Below are positions 34,547 through 42,385 of a DNA stretch of 64,000 nt, in pieces. Below the pieces are notes generated by a model. It saw nothing but the letters and a program-made list of their open reading frames with translations, made no database searches and was not told where the DNA came from. Every line of letters starts with the position of its first letter. Positions within the stretch are counted from its first letter, which is position 1. The stretch is from Mesobacterium_A hydrothermale. GTDB lineage: Bacteria; Pseudomonadota; Alphaproteobacteria; Rhodobacterales; Rhodobacteraceae. The translations under genes and the position numbers were made by a program. The stretch is from NCBI RefSeq assembly GCF_035818635.1, contig NZ_JAYLLH010000012.1, positions 1-64,000 on the forward strand, read 5' to 3'.

Positions 34547-35097
34547 CGCCGCAGGCTTCCCGGGGAACGCCCGTAAAGCCGCGCAAACCCCGCGTTCAAG
34601 GCACGCACGCTGCCGAACCCGGCGGCCTTGGCGATCTCGGCCACCGGCAGGTCAGTGTCGGTCAGCAGCGTCTTGGCCCGGGCCAGCCGCCGGGTCCGGG
34701 CCACCTGCGCCGGGCTGGCGCCCAGGTGCTGCGCGAACAACCGGCTCAGGTGGCGCGCGCCCACCCCCAGCCTGCCGGCCAGCGCCGCGACCGTGCCGCC
34801 ATGGTCCAGCGCCCCGTCCGCAATCAGCCGCAGGGCGCGCGTCACCGTGGCCTGAGTGCCCATCCACGCGGGCGAAAACGGCAGGGTCTCGGGCCGGCAC
34901 CGCAGACAGGGGCGATAGCCCGCCGCCTCGGCCGCCGCCGCGCTGGGGAAGAACCGTACGTTCCGGCTCAGCGGCGGCTTCACCGGGCAGACCGGGCGAC
35001 AATAGATGCCGGTGGTGCGGACAGCGGTAAAGAACCGCCCGTCAAAGGCCGGGTCCTTGCGCAGCCGGGCCGCATCGCAGGTGTCGAAATCCAACAT
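34543..35097 (-). CDS. Ada-type metal-binding/AraC regulator (split Ada)
   Basis: A 184-residue protein joining the Ada N-terminal zinc domain (about 1-75) to an AraC helix-turn-helix (about 80-180). The four zinc cysteines are present: Cys33 and Cys37 in YCRPVCPVK and Cys64 and Cys67 in CLRCRPE. In Ada one of these (first in the series) accepts a methyl group from phosphotriesters and switches the protein into an activator. The C-terminal O6-methylguanine domain is missing but supplied by the coupled ogt gene. The start MLDFDTCDAARL was chosen on family similarity. Confidence 0.9.
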   Translation of the reverse strand: MLDFDTCDAARLRKDPAFDGRFFTAVRTTGIYCRPVCPVKPPLSRNVRFFPSAAAAEAAGYRPCLRCRPETLPFSPAWMGTQATVTRALRLIADGALDHGGTVAALAGRLGVGARHLSRLFAQHLGASPAQVARTRRLARAKTLLTDTDLPVAEIAKAAGFGSVRALNAGFARLYGRSPGSLRR

Positions 35098-35170
35098 GGT
35101 CCCAGGATACCGCCGCGGTCCCGGCCGGGACAGCCCCGACGCGATGATCACGTCCGAAACCGTCCACTTG

Positions 35171-35194
35171 CTTTCATCTTTCCACAAATACTCA
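35171..35194 (-). repeat. Intergenic repeat tail, single copy
   Basis: CTTTCATCTTTCCACAAATA plus CTCA, the same 24-nt tail as at 22557 and (inverted) 11291, but without a neighbouring GC hairpin. It lies between the divergent Ada-type gene and the LysR gene. Confidence 0.7.
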
Positions 35195-35246
35195 AACCGG
35201 CGGAACACTCGCCAAGGCCGCGGAACACCTGTATGATAGCGATGTC

Positions 35247-35268
35247 CTATCAAAACTGACGTTGATAG
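35247..35268. promoter_or_regulatory. Putative LysR operator upstream of fds regulator
   Basis: CTATCAA-AACTGACG-TTGATAG, a 7-bp perfect inverted repeat 9 nt before the LysR start. Its ATAG/CTAT halves recur at 36162-36176 in front of fdsG, as expected if one regulator binds both. Confidence 0.55.
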
Positions 35269-35277
35269 TCCTGTATC

Positions 35278-36165
35278 ATGATCGCCAAACTCGAAATGCT
35301 CATCGCACTCGCCAAGGAACAGCACTTCGGTCATGCCGCCGAGGCGCTGGGCATCACCCAGCCGTCGCTGTCCAACGGGATTCGCCAGTTGGAGGATCAG
35401 CTGGGTGTTAAGCTGGTCAACCGTGGCTCCCGCTTTGGCGGCCTGACGCCAGAGGGCCAGCGCGCCCTGGTCTGGGCGCGGCAGATCGTGGGGGACGCCC
35501 GCAGGTTGAAACAGGAAATGCGTGCCACCTATGCCGGGCTTGCCGGGCATGTCCGCCTGGCGGTGATCCCGACCGCGCTGACCTGGGCGGCAGAGCTGAC
35601 CGCGCGCTTCACCGAGCGCCATCCCAGCACCAGTTTCACCGTGTTGTCGCGCTCGTCCGAGGAAATCCTGAAACAGATCGAGAATCTCGATGCCGACGCC
35701 GGATTGACCTATCTCGACAATGAACCCTTGGGCCGGATGACCACCACGCCGCTGTACCGCGAGCATTACGCGCTGCTGTGCCGGTCCGATCACGTGCTGG
35801 CGCACAAGCACAGCCTGCGCTGGCCCGAGTTGAACGGCATCGCGATGTGTCTGCTGACCCCGGACATGCAGAACCGGCGGATCCTCAACCGCCACCTGAT
35901 GCAGGCGGGGATCGAAGTTGTGGCCTCGGTCGAAAGCAATTCCACAATCGTGCTGGTATCGAACGTGATCGCCGGGCGCTCTGTCACCGTGTTGCCGGAT
36001 CACCTGGCGCGGTTTCTGGCGGCGGGGCATGACCTGTGCGTGGTCCCGATCGAGGAAGACAGCGCCGCACCGACCGTCGGCCTGGTGGCGCTGCACCGGG
36101 AGCCTTATACCCCGGTCGTGCAGGCGCTGCGCAAACTGGTAGCCGAGATGGCGCGTGATCAATAG
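35278..36165 (+). CDS. LysR family regulator of the fds operon
   Basis: A 295-residue LysR protein: winged helix at about 1-60 (MLIALAKEQHFGHAAEALGITQPSLSNGIRQLEDQLGVKLVNR) and an effector domain to the C-terminus. It is codirectional with and directly upstream of fdsG, the position of the fds regulator in other formate-oxidising bacteria. Inverted repeats with ATAG/CTAT ends flank the gene on both sides. Control of the formate dehydrogenase is inferred from position; the inducer, likely formate, is a guess. Confidence 0.88.
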   Translation: MIAKLEMLIALAKEQHFGHAAEALGITQPSLSNGIRQLEDQLGVKLVNRGSRFGGLTPEGQRALVWARQIVGDARRLKQEMRATYAGLAGHVRLAVIPTALTWAAELTARFTERHPSTSFTVLSRSSEEILKQIENLDADAGLTYLDNEPLGRMTTTPLYREHYALLCRSDHVLAHKHSLRWPELNGIAMCLLTPDMQNRRILNRHLMQAGIEVVASVESNSTIVLVSNVIAGRSVTVLPDHLARFLAAGHDLCVVPIEEDSAAPTVGLVALHREPYTPVVQALRKLVAEMARDQ

Positions 36166-36176
36166 CAAATGGCTAT
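36162..36176. promoter_or_regulatory. Putative operator before fdsG
   Basis: ATAGCAAATGGCTAT is a perfect 5-bp inverted repeat that begins in the stop codon of the LysR gene. It shares ATAG/CTAT halves with the site at 35247-35268. The 89-nt gap to fdsG would hold the fds promoter. Confidence 0.5.
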
Positions 36177-36254
36177 CGCTTAACCGAATCTCGATATTGA
36201 ATCGGACATCAAGCCGGGGCACATGAGGGTCAAACTGTCACAGGTGAGGATGCC

Positions 36255-36719
36255 ATGCCCCGCGACCTGCCGCTGCCTTCTGACGACGACCTGCGCGCAC
36301 TGGCGCAGGGGTTTCTTGAACTTGAAGGCCCGCTTCTGCCGATCCTGCACGCCATTCAGGACACTTTTGGCGTGGTGCCCGACAACGCCGCGCGCGTGTT
36401 GGGCGACGTGCTGAACGTGGGCCGGGCCGAAGTGCATGGCGTCCTCAGCTTCTATCACGATTTCCGCAAGGCGCCGGCCGGGACCCACGTGGTCCGGATC
36501 TGCCGCGCCGAAGCCTGCCAATCCATGGGCGGGGTCGCGCTGGCCGAGGCGGTGCTGGCGCATTTCAGGACCGGCTGGCACGGCACCACCGAGGACGGCC
36601 AGGTGACGGTAGAGCCGGTGTTCTGCCTGGGGCTGTGCGCCTGCGCGCCGGCGGCGATGGTGGACGACCGGCTGATCGGGCGCGCAACGGTCGAAAAAAT
36701 CGCGGAGGGCGTGGCATGA
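36255..36719 (+). CDS. fdsG: NAD-dependent formate dehydrogenase gamma subunit
   Basis: A 154-residue NuoE-like subunit carrying one [2Fe-2S] cluster. Ligands are Cys83 and Cys88 (ICRAEACQSMGG) and Cys124 and Cys128 (VFCLGLCACAPA). The N-terminal helical part (LPILHAIQDTFGVVPDNAARVLGDVLNVGRAEVHGVLSFYHDF) matches complex I homologues. It is first in the operon fdsG-fdsB-fdsA-fdhD-fdsD. With FdsB and FdsA it forms a soluble cytoplasmic enzyme oxidising formate to CO2 and reducing NAD. Confidence 0.95.
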   Translation: MPRDLPLPSDDDLRALAQGFLELEGPLLPILHAIQDTFGVVPDNAARVLGDVLNVGRAEVHGVLSFYHDFRKAPAGTHVVRICRAEACQSMGGVALAEAVLAHFRTGWHGTTEDGQVTVEPVFCLGLCACAPAAMVDDRLIGRATVEKIAEGVA

Positions 36720-38233
36720 GGATCTGGGTTCCGGGCGATGCCGCCGCGAAAGCGCTGGGTGCGGATGCCGTGGCGCAGGCGCTGCAAGCCGAGGCCGAAG
36801 CGCGGGGTATCGAGGTGCAGATCACCCGCAACGGCAGCCGGGGCATGATCTGGCTGGAGCCGCTGGTCGAGTTTGAAATCGACGGCGTGCGCCACGGCTT
36901 CGGCCCTGCCGGGCCCGCGGATGCCACGGCGATCCTGTCGGGCGACTGCGCAAAGGCGCTGGGCCCGGTCGAGGACCTGGACTGGATGAAACGCCAAACC
37001 CGCCTGACCTTTGCCCGCGTCGGCGTGATCGATCCGCTGTCGCTGTCAGAGTACGAAGCGCAGGGCGGGCTGACCGGGCTGCGCCGCGCGATCGCGATGA
37101 CAGGCGAAGAGATCGTGGCCGAGGTTACCGCAAGCGGGCTGCGCGGCCGTGGCGGCGCCGGCTTTCCGACCGGGATCAAGTGGGACACGGTGCGCAAGGC
37201 GCAAGGCCCGCGGAAATACATCGTCTGCAATGCCGACGAAGGTGACAGCGGCACCTTTGCCGACCGCATGCTGATGGAGGGCGACCCGTTCTGCCTGATC
37301 GAGGGCATGGCGATTGCCGGGCTGGCGGTGGGGGCGACCAAGGGGTTTGTCTATATCCGGTCGGAATATCCCGATGCCATCGCGGTGATGACCCGCGCTG
37401 TCGAGATCGCCCGCGACGCCGGGGTGCTGGGCCAAGTGCTCGGCGCGCGCCATGCGTTCGACATCGAGATCCGCAAGGGCGCGGGCGCCTATGTCTGCGG
37501 CGAGGAGACCTCGCTTCTGAATTCGCTGGAAGGCAAGCGCGGGATCGTGCGTGCCAAGCCGCCGTTGCCGGCGCTGGAAGGGTTGTTCGGCAAGCCGACG
37601 GTGGTCAACAACGTGCTGTCGTTGGCCACCGTGCCGGTGATCCTTGCGAAAGGCGCTGCGCATTACGCCAGCTTCGGTCTGGGCCGGTCGAAAGGCACGA
37701 TGCCGATCCAGATCGCCGGCAACGTGGCGCGCGGCGGGCTGTTCGAGACCGCTTTTGGCCTGCCGCTGGGCGAACTGGTGTCCGAGATCGCCGGGGGCAC
37801 CGCCACGGGCCGTCCGGTCAAGGCGGTGCAGGTCGGCGGGCCGTTGGGGGCCTATTTCGCGCCGCATCAGTTCGACACGGCGTTCGGCTATGAGGAATTC
37901 GACGGCGCGGGCGGGTTGATCGGCCATGCCGGGATCACGGTGTTCGACGACGGCGCCGACATGGTCGCGATGGCGCGGTTCGCGATGGAGTTCTGCGCGG
38001 TGGAAAGCTGCGGCAAGTGCACGCCCTGCCGGATCGGCGCGGTGCGCGGGGTCGAGACCATCGACCGGATTGCGGCCGGCGACGGCAGCGCGGTGCCGCT
38101 GCTGGAAGACCTGTGCGAGGTGATGAAGGATGGCGCGCTTTGCGCGTTGGGCGGCTTCACCCCGTACCCGGTGCTGAGCGCGCTACGGCTGTTTCCCGAC
38201 GAGTTCGGGGCGGTGAAAGTGGCCGCCGAATGA
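36716..38233 (+). CDS. fdsB: NAD-dependent formate dehydrogenase beta subunit
   Basis: A 505-residue NuoF-like subunit with the FMN and NAD sites and one [4Fe-4S] cluster. The first 110 residues are a thioredoxin-like domain without cluster cysteines. Then come the flavin/NAD motifs LRGRGGAGFPTGIKW and NADEGDSGTFADR, GAGAYVCGEETSLLNSLEG, and the cluster motif SCGKCTPCRIGAVRG near 431-445. The start overlaps the fdsG stop by 4 nt (ATGA). A 96-nt gap to fdsA holds an intergenic repeat, which is unusual within this operon. Confidence 0.95.
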   Translation: MRIWVPGDAAAKALGADAVAQALQAEAEARGIEVQITRNGSRGMIWLEPLVEFEIDGVRHGFGPAGPADATAILSGDCAKALGPVEDLDWMKRQTRLTFARVGVIDPLSLSEYEAQGGLTGLRRAIAMTGEEIVAEVTASGLRGRGGAGFPTGIKWDTVRKAQGPRKYIVCNADEGDSGTFADRMLMEGDPFCLIEGMAIAGLAVGATKGFVYIRSEYPDAIAVMTRAVEIARDAGVLGQVLGARHAFDIEIRKGAGAYVCGEETSLLNSLEGKRGIVRAKPPLPALEGLFGKPTVVNNVLSLATVPVILAKGAAHYASFGLGRSKGTMPIQIAGNVARGGLFETAFGLPLGELVSEIAGGTATGRPVKAVQVGGPLGAYFAPHQFDTAFGYEEFDGAGGLIGHAGITVFDDGADMVAMARFAMEFCAVESCGKCTPCRIGAVRGVETIDRIAAGDGSAVPLLEDLCEVMKDGALCALGGFTPYPVLSALRLFPDEFGAVKVAAE

Positions 38234-38263
38234 GCGGTTTCGCCGCCTGCGGCGGCGACCGAT

Positions 38264-38313
38264 GCGGGGGGCCAGCCCCCCGTACCCCCCGGGATATTTC
38301 CGGCAAGATGATG
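38264..38313 (+). repeat. Intergenic repeat inside the fds operon
   Basis: CGCCGCC/GGCGGCG (38241-38257) and GGGGGG/CCCCCC (near 38265-38281) hairpins are followed by CCCCGGGATATTTCCGGC and AAGATGATG. The tail equals that at 3673 and 9411. Here it lies between fdsB and fdsA, not between operons. Confidence 0.78.
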
Positions 38314-38329
38314 TGAGAAGGGTTGGGCC

Positions 38330-41227
38330 ATGAAAGATTTCATCATTCCCTGGGATGACAAGGACATGGGGACGCCCGCCCGGACAGGGGCGCCGGTGTC
38401 GCTGATCGTGGACGGGGTCGCGGTGACCGTGCCCGAGGGGACATCGGTGATGCGCGCGGCGGCGGCGGCGGGAATTTCGGTGCCGAAACTGTGCGCGACC
38501 GACATGCTGGACGCTTTCGGGTCGTGCCGGCTCTGCGTGGTGGAGATCGAGGGGCGGCGTGGCACGCCTGCGTCGTGTACCACGCCGGTGGCGCCGGGAA
38601 TGGTGGTGCGCACGCAATCGGACAAGCTGCGCCGTCTGCGGCGCGGAGTGATGGAGCTGTATATCAGCGATCATCCGCTGGATTGCCTGACCTGTGCCGC
38701 CAACGGCGATTGCGAATTGCAGGACATGGCCGGTGTCGTGGGGTTGCGCGATGTGCGCTATACCGCGCCGGACAACGCCGCGCTGGCCAATCATTTCGAG
38801 TTGCGCAACACCTCGGGCGCGGCCAATCCCCAGTGGGCGCCAAAGGACGAGAGCAACCCCTATTTCACCTATGACCCGAGCAAATGCATCGTCTGTTCGC
38901 GCTGCGTGCGGGCCTGCGAGGAGGTGCAGGGTACCTTTGCGCTGACCATCGCCGGGCGCGGATTTGACAGCCGCGTGTCCGCCGGCAGCGGCGTGGACGA
39001 TTTCCTGTCGTCCGATTGTGTCAGCTGCGGCGCCTGCGTGCAGGCTTGCCCGACCGCGACCCTGCAGGAAAAGACCGTGATCGAGAGGGGTGTGCCGGAC
39101 CGGTCGGTGGTGACCACCTGCGCCTATTGCGGGGTCGGCTGTTCGTTCAAGGCCGAAATGCAGGGCGATGCGCTGGTCCGGATGGTGCCGTGGAAGAACG
39201 GCAAGGCCAACCGGGGCCATAGCTGCGTCAAGGGGCGGTTCGCCTGGGGCTATGCCACCCACCGCGAGCGCATCCTGAACCCGATGATCCGCGACACGAT
39301 CGACGAGCCCTGGCGCGAGGTCAGCTGGGGCGAGGCGATGGGGTTTGCCGCGCAAAAGATGCGCGGCTTGCAGGAGAAATATGGACGGAAGTCGATTGGC
39401 GTGATCACGTCGAGCCGCTGCACCAACGAGGAAACCTTCCTGGTGCAGAAGCTGGCGCGCGCCGTCTTTGGCAACAACAACACCGACACCTGCGCCCGGG
39501 TCTGCCATTCGCCGACCGGCTACGGGCTTGGCCAGACCTTTGGCACCAGTGCCGGCACGCAGGATTTCGACAGTGTCGAGAAGACCGACGTGGTGATCGT
39601 GATCGGTGCCAACCCGACCGACGCGCATCCGGTCTTCGGTTCGCGGCTGAAAAAGCGGCTGCGGCAGGGGGCCAAGCTGATCGTCGTCGACCCGCGCCGC
39701 ATCGACCTGGTGAAATCGAACCATATCCAGGCCGCGCATCACCTGGCGCTGCGACCGGGCACCAATGTTGCCGTGGTGACCGCGCTGGCCCATGTCATCG
39801 TGAGCGAAGGCCTGATGGATGAGGCCTTCATCCGCGAGCGCTGCGATTGGGACGAGTTCCTGGCCTATGCCGAGTTCGTCAGCAACCCGCGCCATTCCCC
39901 CGAGGCGGTCGAGGCGCTGACCAGTGTTCCGGCGGCAGAGTTGCGGGCCGCGGCGCGCACTTTTGCCTCTGGCGGCAACGGCTCGATCTACTATGGCCTG
40001 GGGGTGACGGAACACAGCCAGGGCTCGACCACCGTGATGGCGATCGCCAACCTGGCGATGCTGACCGGGAACGTCGGCCGCGAAGGCGTGGGGGTGAACC
40101 CGCTGCGTGGTCAGAACAACGTGCAGGGGTCCTGCGACATGGGATCGTTCCCGCATGAACTGCCGGGCTATCGCCACGTCAAGGGCCCCGAGGTGCGGGC
40201 GATCTTTGAGCAGGCCTGGGGGGTGTCGATCGACCCCGAGCCGGGGCTGAGAATCACCAACATGCTGGATGCGGCGGTCGATGGCAGTTTCAAGGGGCTG
40301 TATTGCCAGGGCGAGGATATCCTGCAGTCCGACCCCGACACCCGCCACGTGGCCGCAGGCCTGGCCGCGATGGAATGCGTCATCGTGCATGACCTGTTCC
40401 TGAACGAGACCGCGAACTATGCCCATGTCTTCCTCCCGGGCTCGACCTTTCTGGAAAAGGACGGCACCTTCACCAATGCCGAACGCCGGATCAACATGGT
40501 CCGCCGCGTGATGGCGCCACGCAACGGCTATGCCGACTGGGAAGTGACGCAGATGCTGGCTAACGCGATGGGGGCGGGCTGGTCCTATACCCACCCGTCG
40601 CAGATCATGGCGGAAATCGCCGCGACCACGCCCAGTTTCGCGGGCGTCACCTATGACAAGATCGAGGCGCTGGGCAGCGTGCAGTGGCCCTGCAACGACA
40701 GCGCGCCAGAGGGCACGCCGCTGATGCATGTGGACGGGTTCGTGCGTGGCAAGGGGCGGTTCATCGTCACCGAATATGTCGCGACCGAGGAAAAGACCGG
40801 CCCGCGCTTCCCGTTGCTGCTGACCACTGGTCGCATCCTGTCGCAGTACAACGTGGGGGCGCAGACCCGGCGGACCGACAACACCGTCTGGCACGAACGC
40901 GACCTGCTGGAAATCCATCCGCATGATGCCGAAAACCGCGGCATCCACGATGGTGATTTTGTCCGGCTTGCCTCACGGTCCGGCGAGACAACGCTGATGG
41001 CCAAGCTGACCGACCGGGTCAGCCCCGGTGTGGTCTATACCACCTTCCACCACCCCGACACCCAGGCCAACGTGATCACCACCGACCATTCCGACTGGGC
41101 CACCAATTGCCCGGAATACAAGGTGACGGCGGTGCAGGTCAGCCTGTCGAACGGGCCCAGCGACTGGCAAGAGGACTACGCCGCACAGGCGGAACGGTCG
41201 CGGCGCATCCTTCCGGCGGCCGAATGA
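38330..41227 (+). CDS. fdsA: NAD-dependent formate dehydrogenase alpha subunit
   Basis: The 965-residue catalytic subunit with bis-MGD molybdenum. N-terminal NuoG-like clusters are visible: a [2Fe-2S] ferredoxin domain (about 20-100), the His-ligated HPLDCLTCAANGDCELQD, ferredoxin-type CIVCSRCVRACE and CVSCGACVQACP, then the CAYCGVGCSFKAEM [4Fe-4S] site of the molybdopterin domain. The Mo ligand is Cys392 in RVCHSPTGYG (cysteine, not selenocysteine), followed by its partner histidine. The C-terminal RFPLLLTTGRILSQYNVGAQTRRT holds the second pterin. Its length matches FdsA. It depends on the coupled fdhD and on molybdate supply. Confidence 0.97.
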   Translation: MKDFIIPWDDKDMGTPARTGAPVSLIVDGVAVTVPEGTSVMRAAAAAGISVPKLCATDMLDAFGSCRLCVVEIEGRRGTPASCTTPVAPGMVVRTQSDKLRRLRRGVMELYISDHPLDCLTCAANGDCELQDMAGVVGLRDVRYTAPDNAALANHFELRNTSGAANPQWAPKDESNPYFTYDPSKCIVCSRCVRACEEVQGTFALTIAGRGFDSRVSAGSGVDDFLSSDCVSCGACVQACPTATLQEKTVIERGVPDRSVVTTCAYCGVGCSFKAEMQGDALVRMVPWKNGKANRGHSCVKGRFAWGYATHRERILNPMIRDTIDEPWREVSWGEAMGFAAQKMRGLQEKYGRKSIGVITSSRCTNEETFLVQKLARAVFGNNNTDTCARVCHSPTGYGLGQTFGTSAGTQDFDSVEKTDVVIVIGANPTDAHPVFGSRLKKRLRQGAKLIVVDPRRIDLVKSNHIQAAHHLALRPGTNVAVVTALAHVIVSEGLMDEAFIRERCDWDEFLAYAEFVSNPRHSPEAVEALTSVPAAELRAAARTFASGGNGSIYYGLGVTEHSQGSTTVMAIANLAMLTGNVGREGVGVNPLRGQNNVQGSCDMGSFPHELPGYRHVKGPEVRAIFEQAWGVSIDPEPGLRITNMLDAAVDGSFKGLYCQGEDILQSDPDTRHVAAGLAAMECVIVHDLFLNETANYAHVFLPGSTFLEKDGTFTNAERRINMVRRVMAPRNGYADWEVTQMLANAMGAGWSYTHPSQIMAEIAATTPSFAGVTYDKIEALGSVQWPCNDSAPEGTPLMHVDGFVRGKGRFIVTEYVATEEKTGPRFPLLLTTGRILSQYNVGAQTRRTDNTVWHERDLLEIHPHDAENRGIHDGDFVRLASRSGETTLMAKLTDRVSPGVVYTTFHHPDTQANVITTDHSDWATNCPEYKVTAVQVSLSNGPSDWQEDYAAQAERSRRILPAAE

Positions 41228-42039
41228 GACAGGCGGCGATCAGCCAGGCCGGGCTTTCGGTCCAGCGTGACGGACGGCGCGCGGTGCTGCGCAGTCTGCC
41301 CGACGAGGTGCCGGTGGCCATGGTCTTCAACGGCACCACGCAGGCGGTGATGATGGCCAGCCCCGCGGATCTGTGCGATTTCGCCCGGGGCTTCGCGCGC
41401 AGCGAGGGGATCGTGGAAACGGTCGATCAGATCGAGACGCTGGAAATCGTCGAACATGACGCCGGGATCGAAGCGCGCATGTGGCTGGCCGACGACCGGG
41501 GCGCGCAGCTCAAGGCGCGGCGCCGTGCCCTGCTGGGCCCGGTGGGCTGTGGTCTGTGCGGAATCGACAGCCTCGAAGCCGCCTTGCGGCCGCTGCCCTG
41601 TGTGACCGCCTCGCTTCACCTTGACGCGTCAGAGGTCGCCCATGCCACCGATGCGCTGCGGGCCCACCAGCCGCTGCACGACCAGACCCATGCCGCCCAT
41701 GCCGCGGGCTTTCTGCAACCGGGGCAAGGCATCGTTTTGGCACGCGAAGACGTCGGCCGCCACAATGCGCTCGACAAGCTGATCGGCGCGCTTGATGCCC
41801 GCGGCCTCGACCCGGCCAGCGGCGCGGTGGTCCTGACCAGCCGGGTTTCGGTCGAGATGGTACAGAAAACCGTGATGGCAGGCATCCCCGCGCTGATCGC
41901 GGTGTCTGCGCCCACTGCACAGGCCCTGCGGCTGGCTCAGGATGCAGGGCTGACCGTCGCGGCCTTTGCCCGGGGCGGCGGATTCGACCTGTACGCCCAT
42001 CCCGAACGGATCATAGACGGAGAACGCCATGTCGTCTGA
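41224..42039 (+). CDS. fdhD: Formate dehydrogenase accessory sulfurtransferase FdhD
   Basis: A 271-residue FdhD (FdsC) protein. It moves sulfur from a cysteine desulfurase to the molybdenum cofactor, needed for formate dehydrogenase activity. The mobile loop with Cys109 and Cys112 (GPVGCGLCGIDSLE) and the later VLAREDVGRHNALDKLIG motif are intact. The start was chosen at MRQAAISQAG, giving a 4-nt overlap with the fdsA stop. It overlaps fdsD by 11 nt at its own end. Confidence 0.95.
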   Translation: MRQAAISQAGLSVQRDGRRAVLRSLPDEVPVAMVFNGTTQAVMMASPADLCDFARGFARSEGIVETVDQIETLEIVEHDAGIEARMWLADDRGAQLKARRRALLGPVGCGLCGIDSLEAALRPLPCVTASLHLDASEVAHATDALRAHQPLHDQTHAAHAAGFLQPGQGIVLAREDVGRHNALDKLIGALDARGLDPASGAVVLTSRVSVEMVQKTVMAGIPALIAVSAPTAQALRLAQDAGLTVAAFARGGGFDLYAHPERIIDGERHVV

Positions 42040-42247
42040 CAAGCTGGTCTCGATGGCCAACCAGATCGCCACCTTCTTCCACAGTCAGCCGGGGGCAGAC
42101 CGCGCGCAGCGCGTGGCAGATCATCTGAATGATTTCTGGGATCCGCGGATGCGCCGCGACCTGATTGCCCATGTGGCCGCCGGCGGCGCGGGTCTTGATC
42201 CGCTGGTGCAGGAGGCGATGTCCCACCTGCGCGCGCCTGCTGGCTGA
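42029..42247 (+). CDS. fdsD: Formate dehydrogenase delta subunit
   Basis: A 72-residue protein typical of the last gene of fds operons: LVSMANQIATFFHSQPGADRAQRVADHLNDFWDPRMRRDLIAHV. The WDPRMR motif is the family signature. It has no cofactor motif; the subunit is thought to help assembly or stability of the complex. It overlaps fdhD by 11 nt. An intergenic repeat follows before the convergent aminotransferase gene. Confidence 0.93.
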   Translation: MSSDKLVSMANQIATFFHSQPGADRAQRVADHLNDFWDPRMRRDLIAHVAAGGAGLDPLVQEAMSHLRAPAG

Positions 42248-42261
42248 AACTGCGGCCTGCC

Positions 42262-42310
42262 ACGTCTTTTGCTTGCCAAATACCTCGGGGGGATTGGGGC
42301 AGCCCCCCCC
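42262..42310 (-). repeat. Intergenic repeat, TATTTGGCAAGCAAAAGAC variant
   Basis: Minus orientation: a C/G-rich imperfect hairpin (42282-42310), then CCCGAGGTATTTGGCAAGC and AAAAGACGTG. It sits between convergent fdsD and the aminotransferase gene, and is a slightly diverged copy. Confidence 0.72.
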
Positions 42311-42385
42311 ATGGTGTGACCCGTTGCATGTGGACGCGCCCGACAAACGGCCGCGGCGTGCGGCCGAGCGTCCGGATCAGGGCCC

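Noticed and set aside
34543..36222. A 559-codon minus-strand frame that would fuse Ada to an N-terminal extension
   Set aside because: The extension is antisense to the LysR gene; the Ada-type start at 35097 fits the family.
39503..39505. Selenocysteine at the formate dehydrogenase active site
   Set aside because: The codon is TGC (cysteine), not TGA, and the frame has no internal stop.
38183..40948. Open antisense frame of about 920 codons opposite fdsA
   Set aside because: It is the high-GC shadow of fdsA, which has full cofactor motifs; the antisense protein is His/Arg/Gln-rich with no family character.
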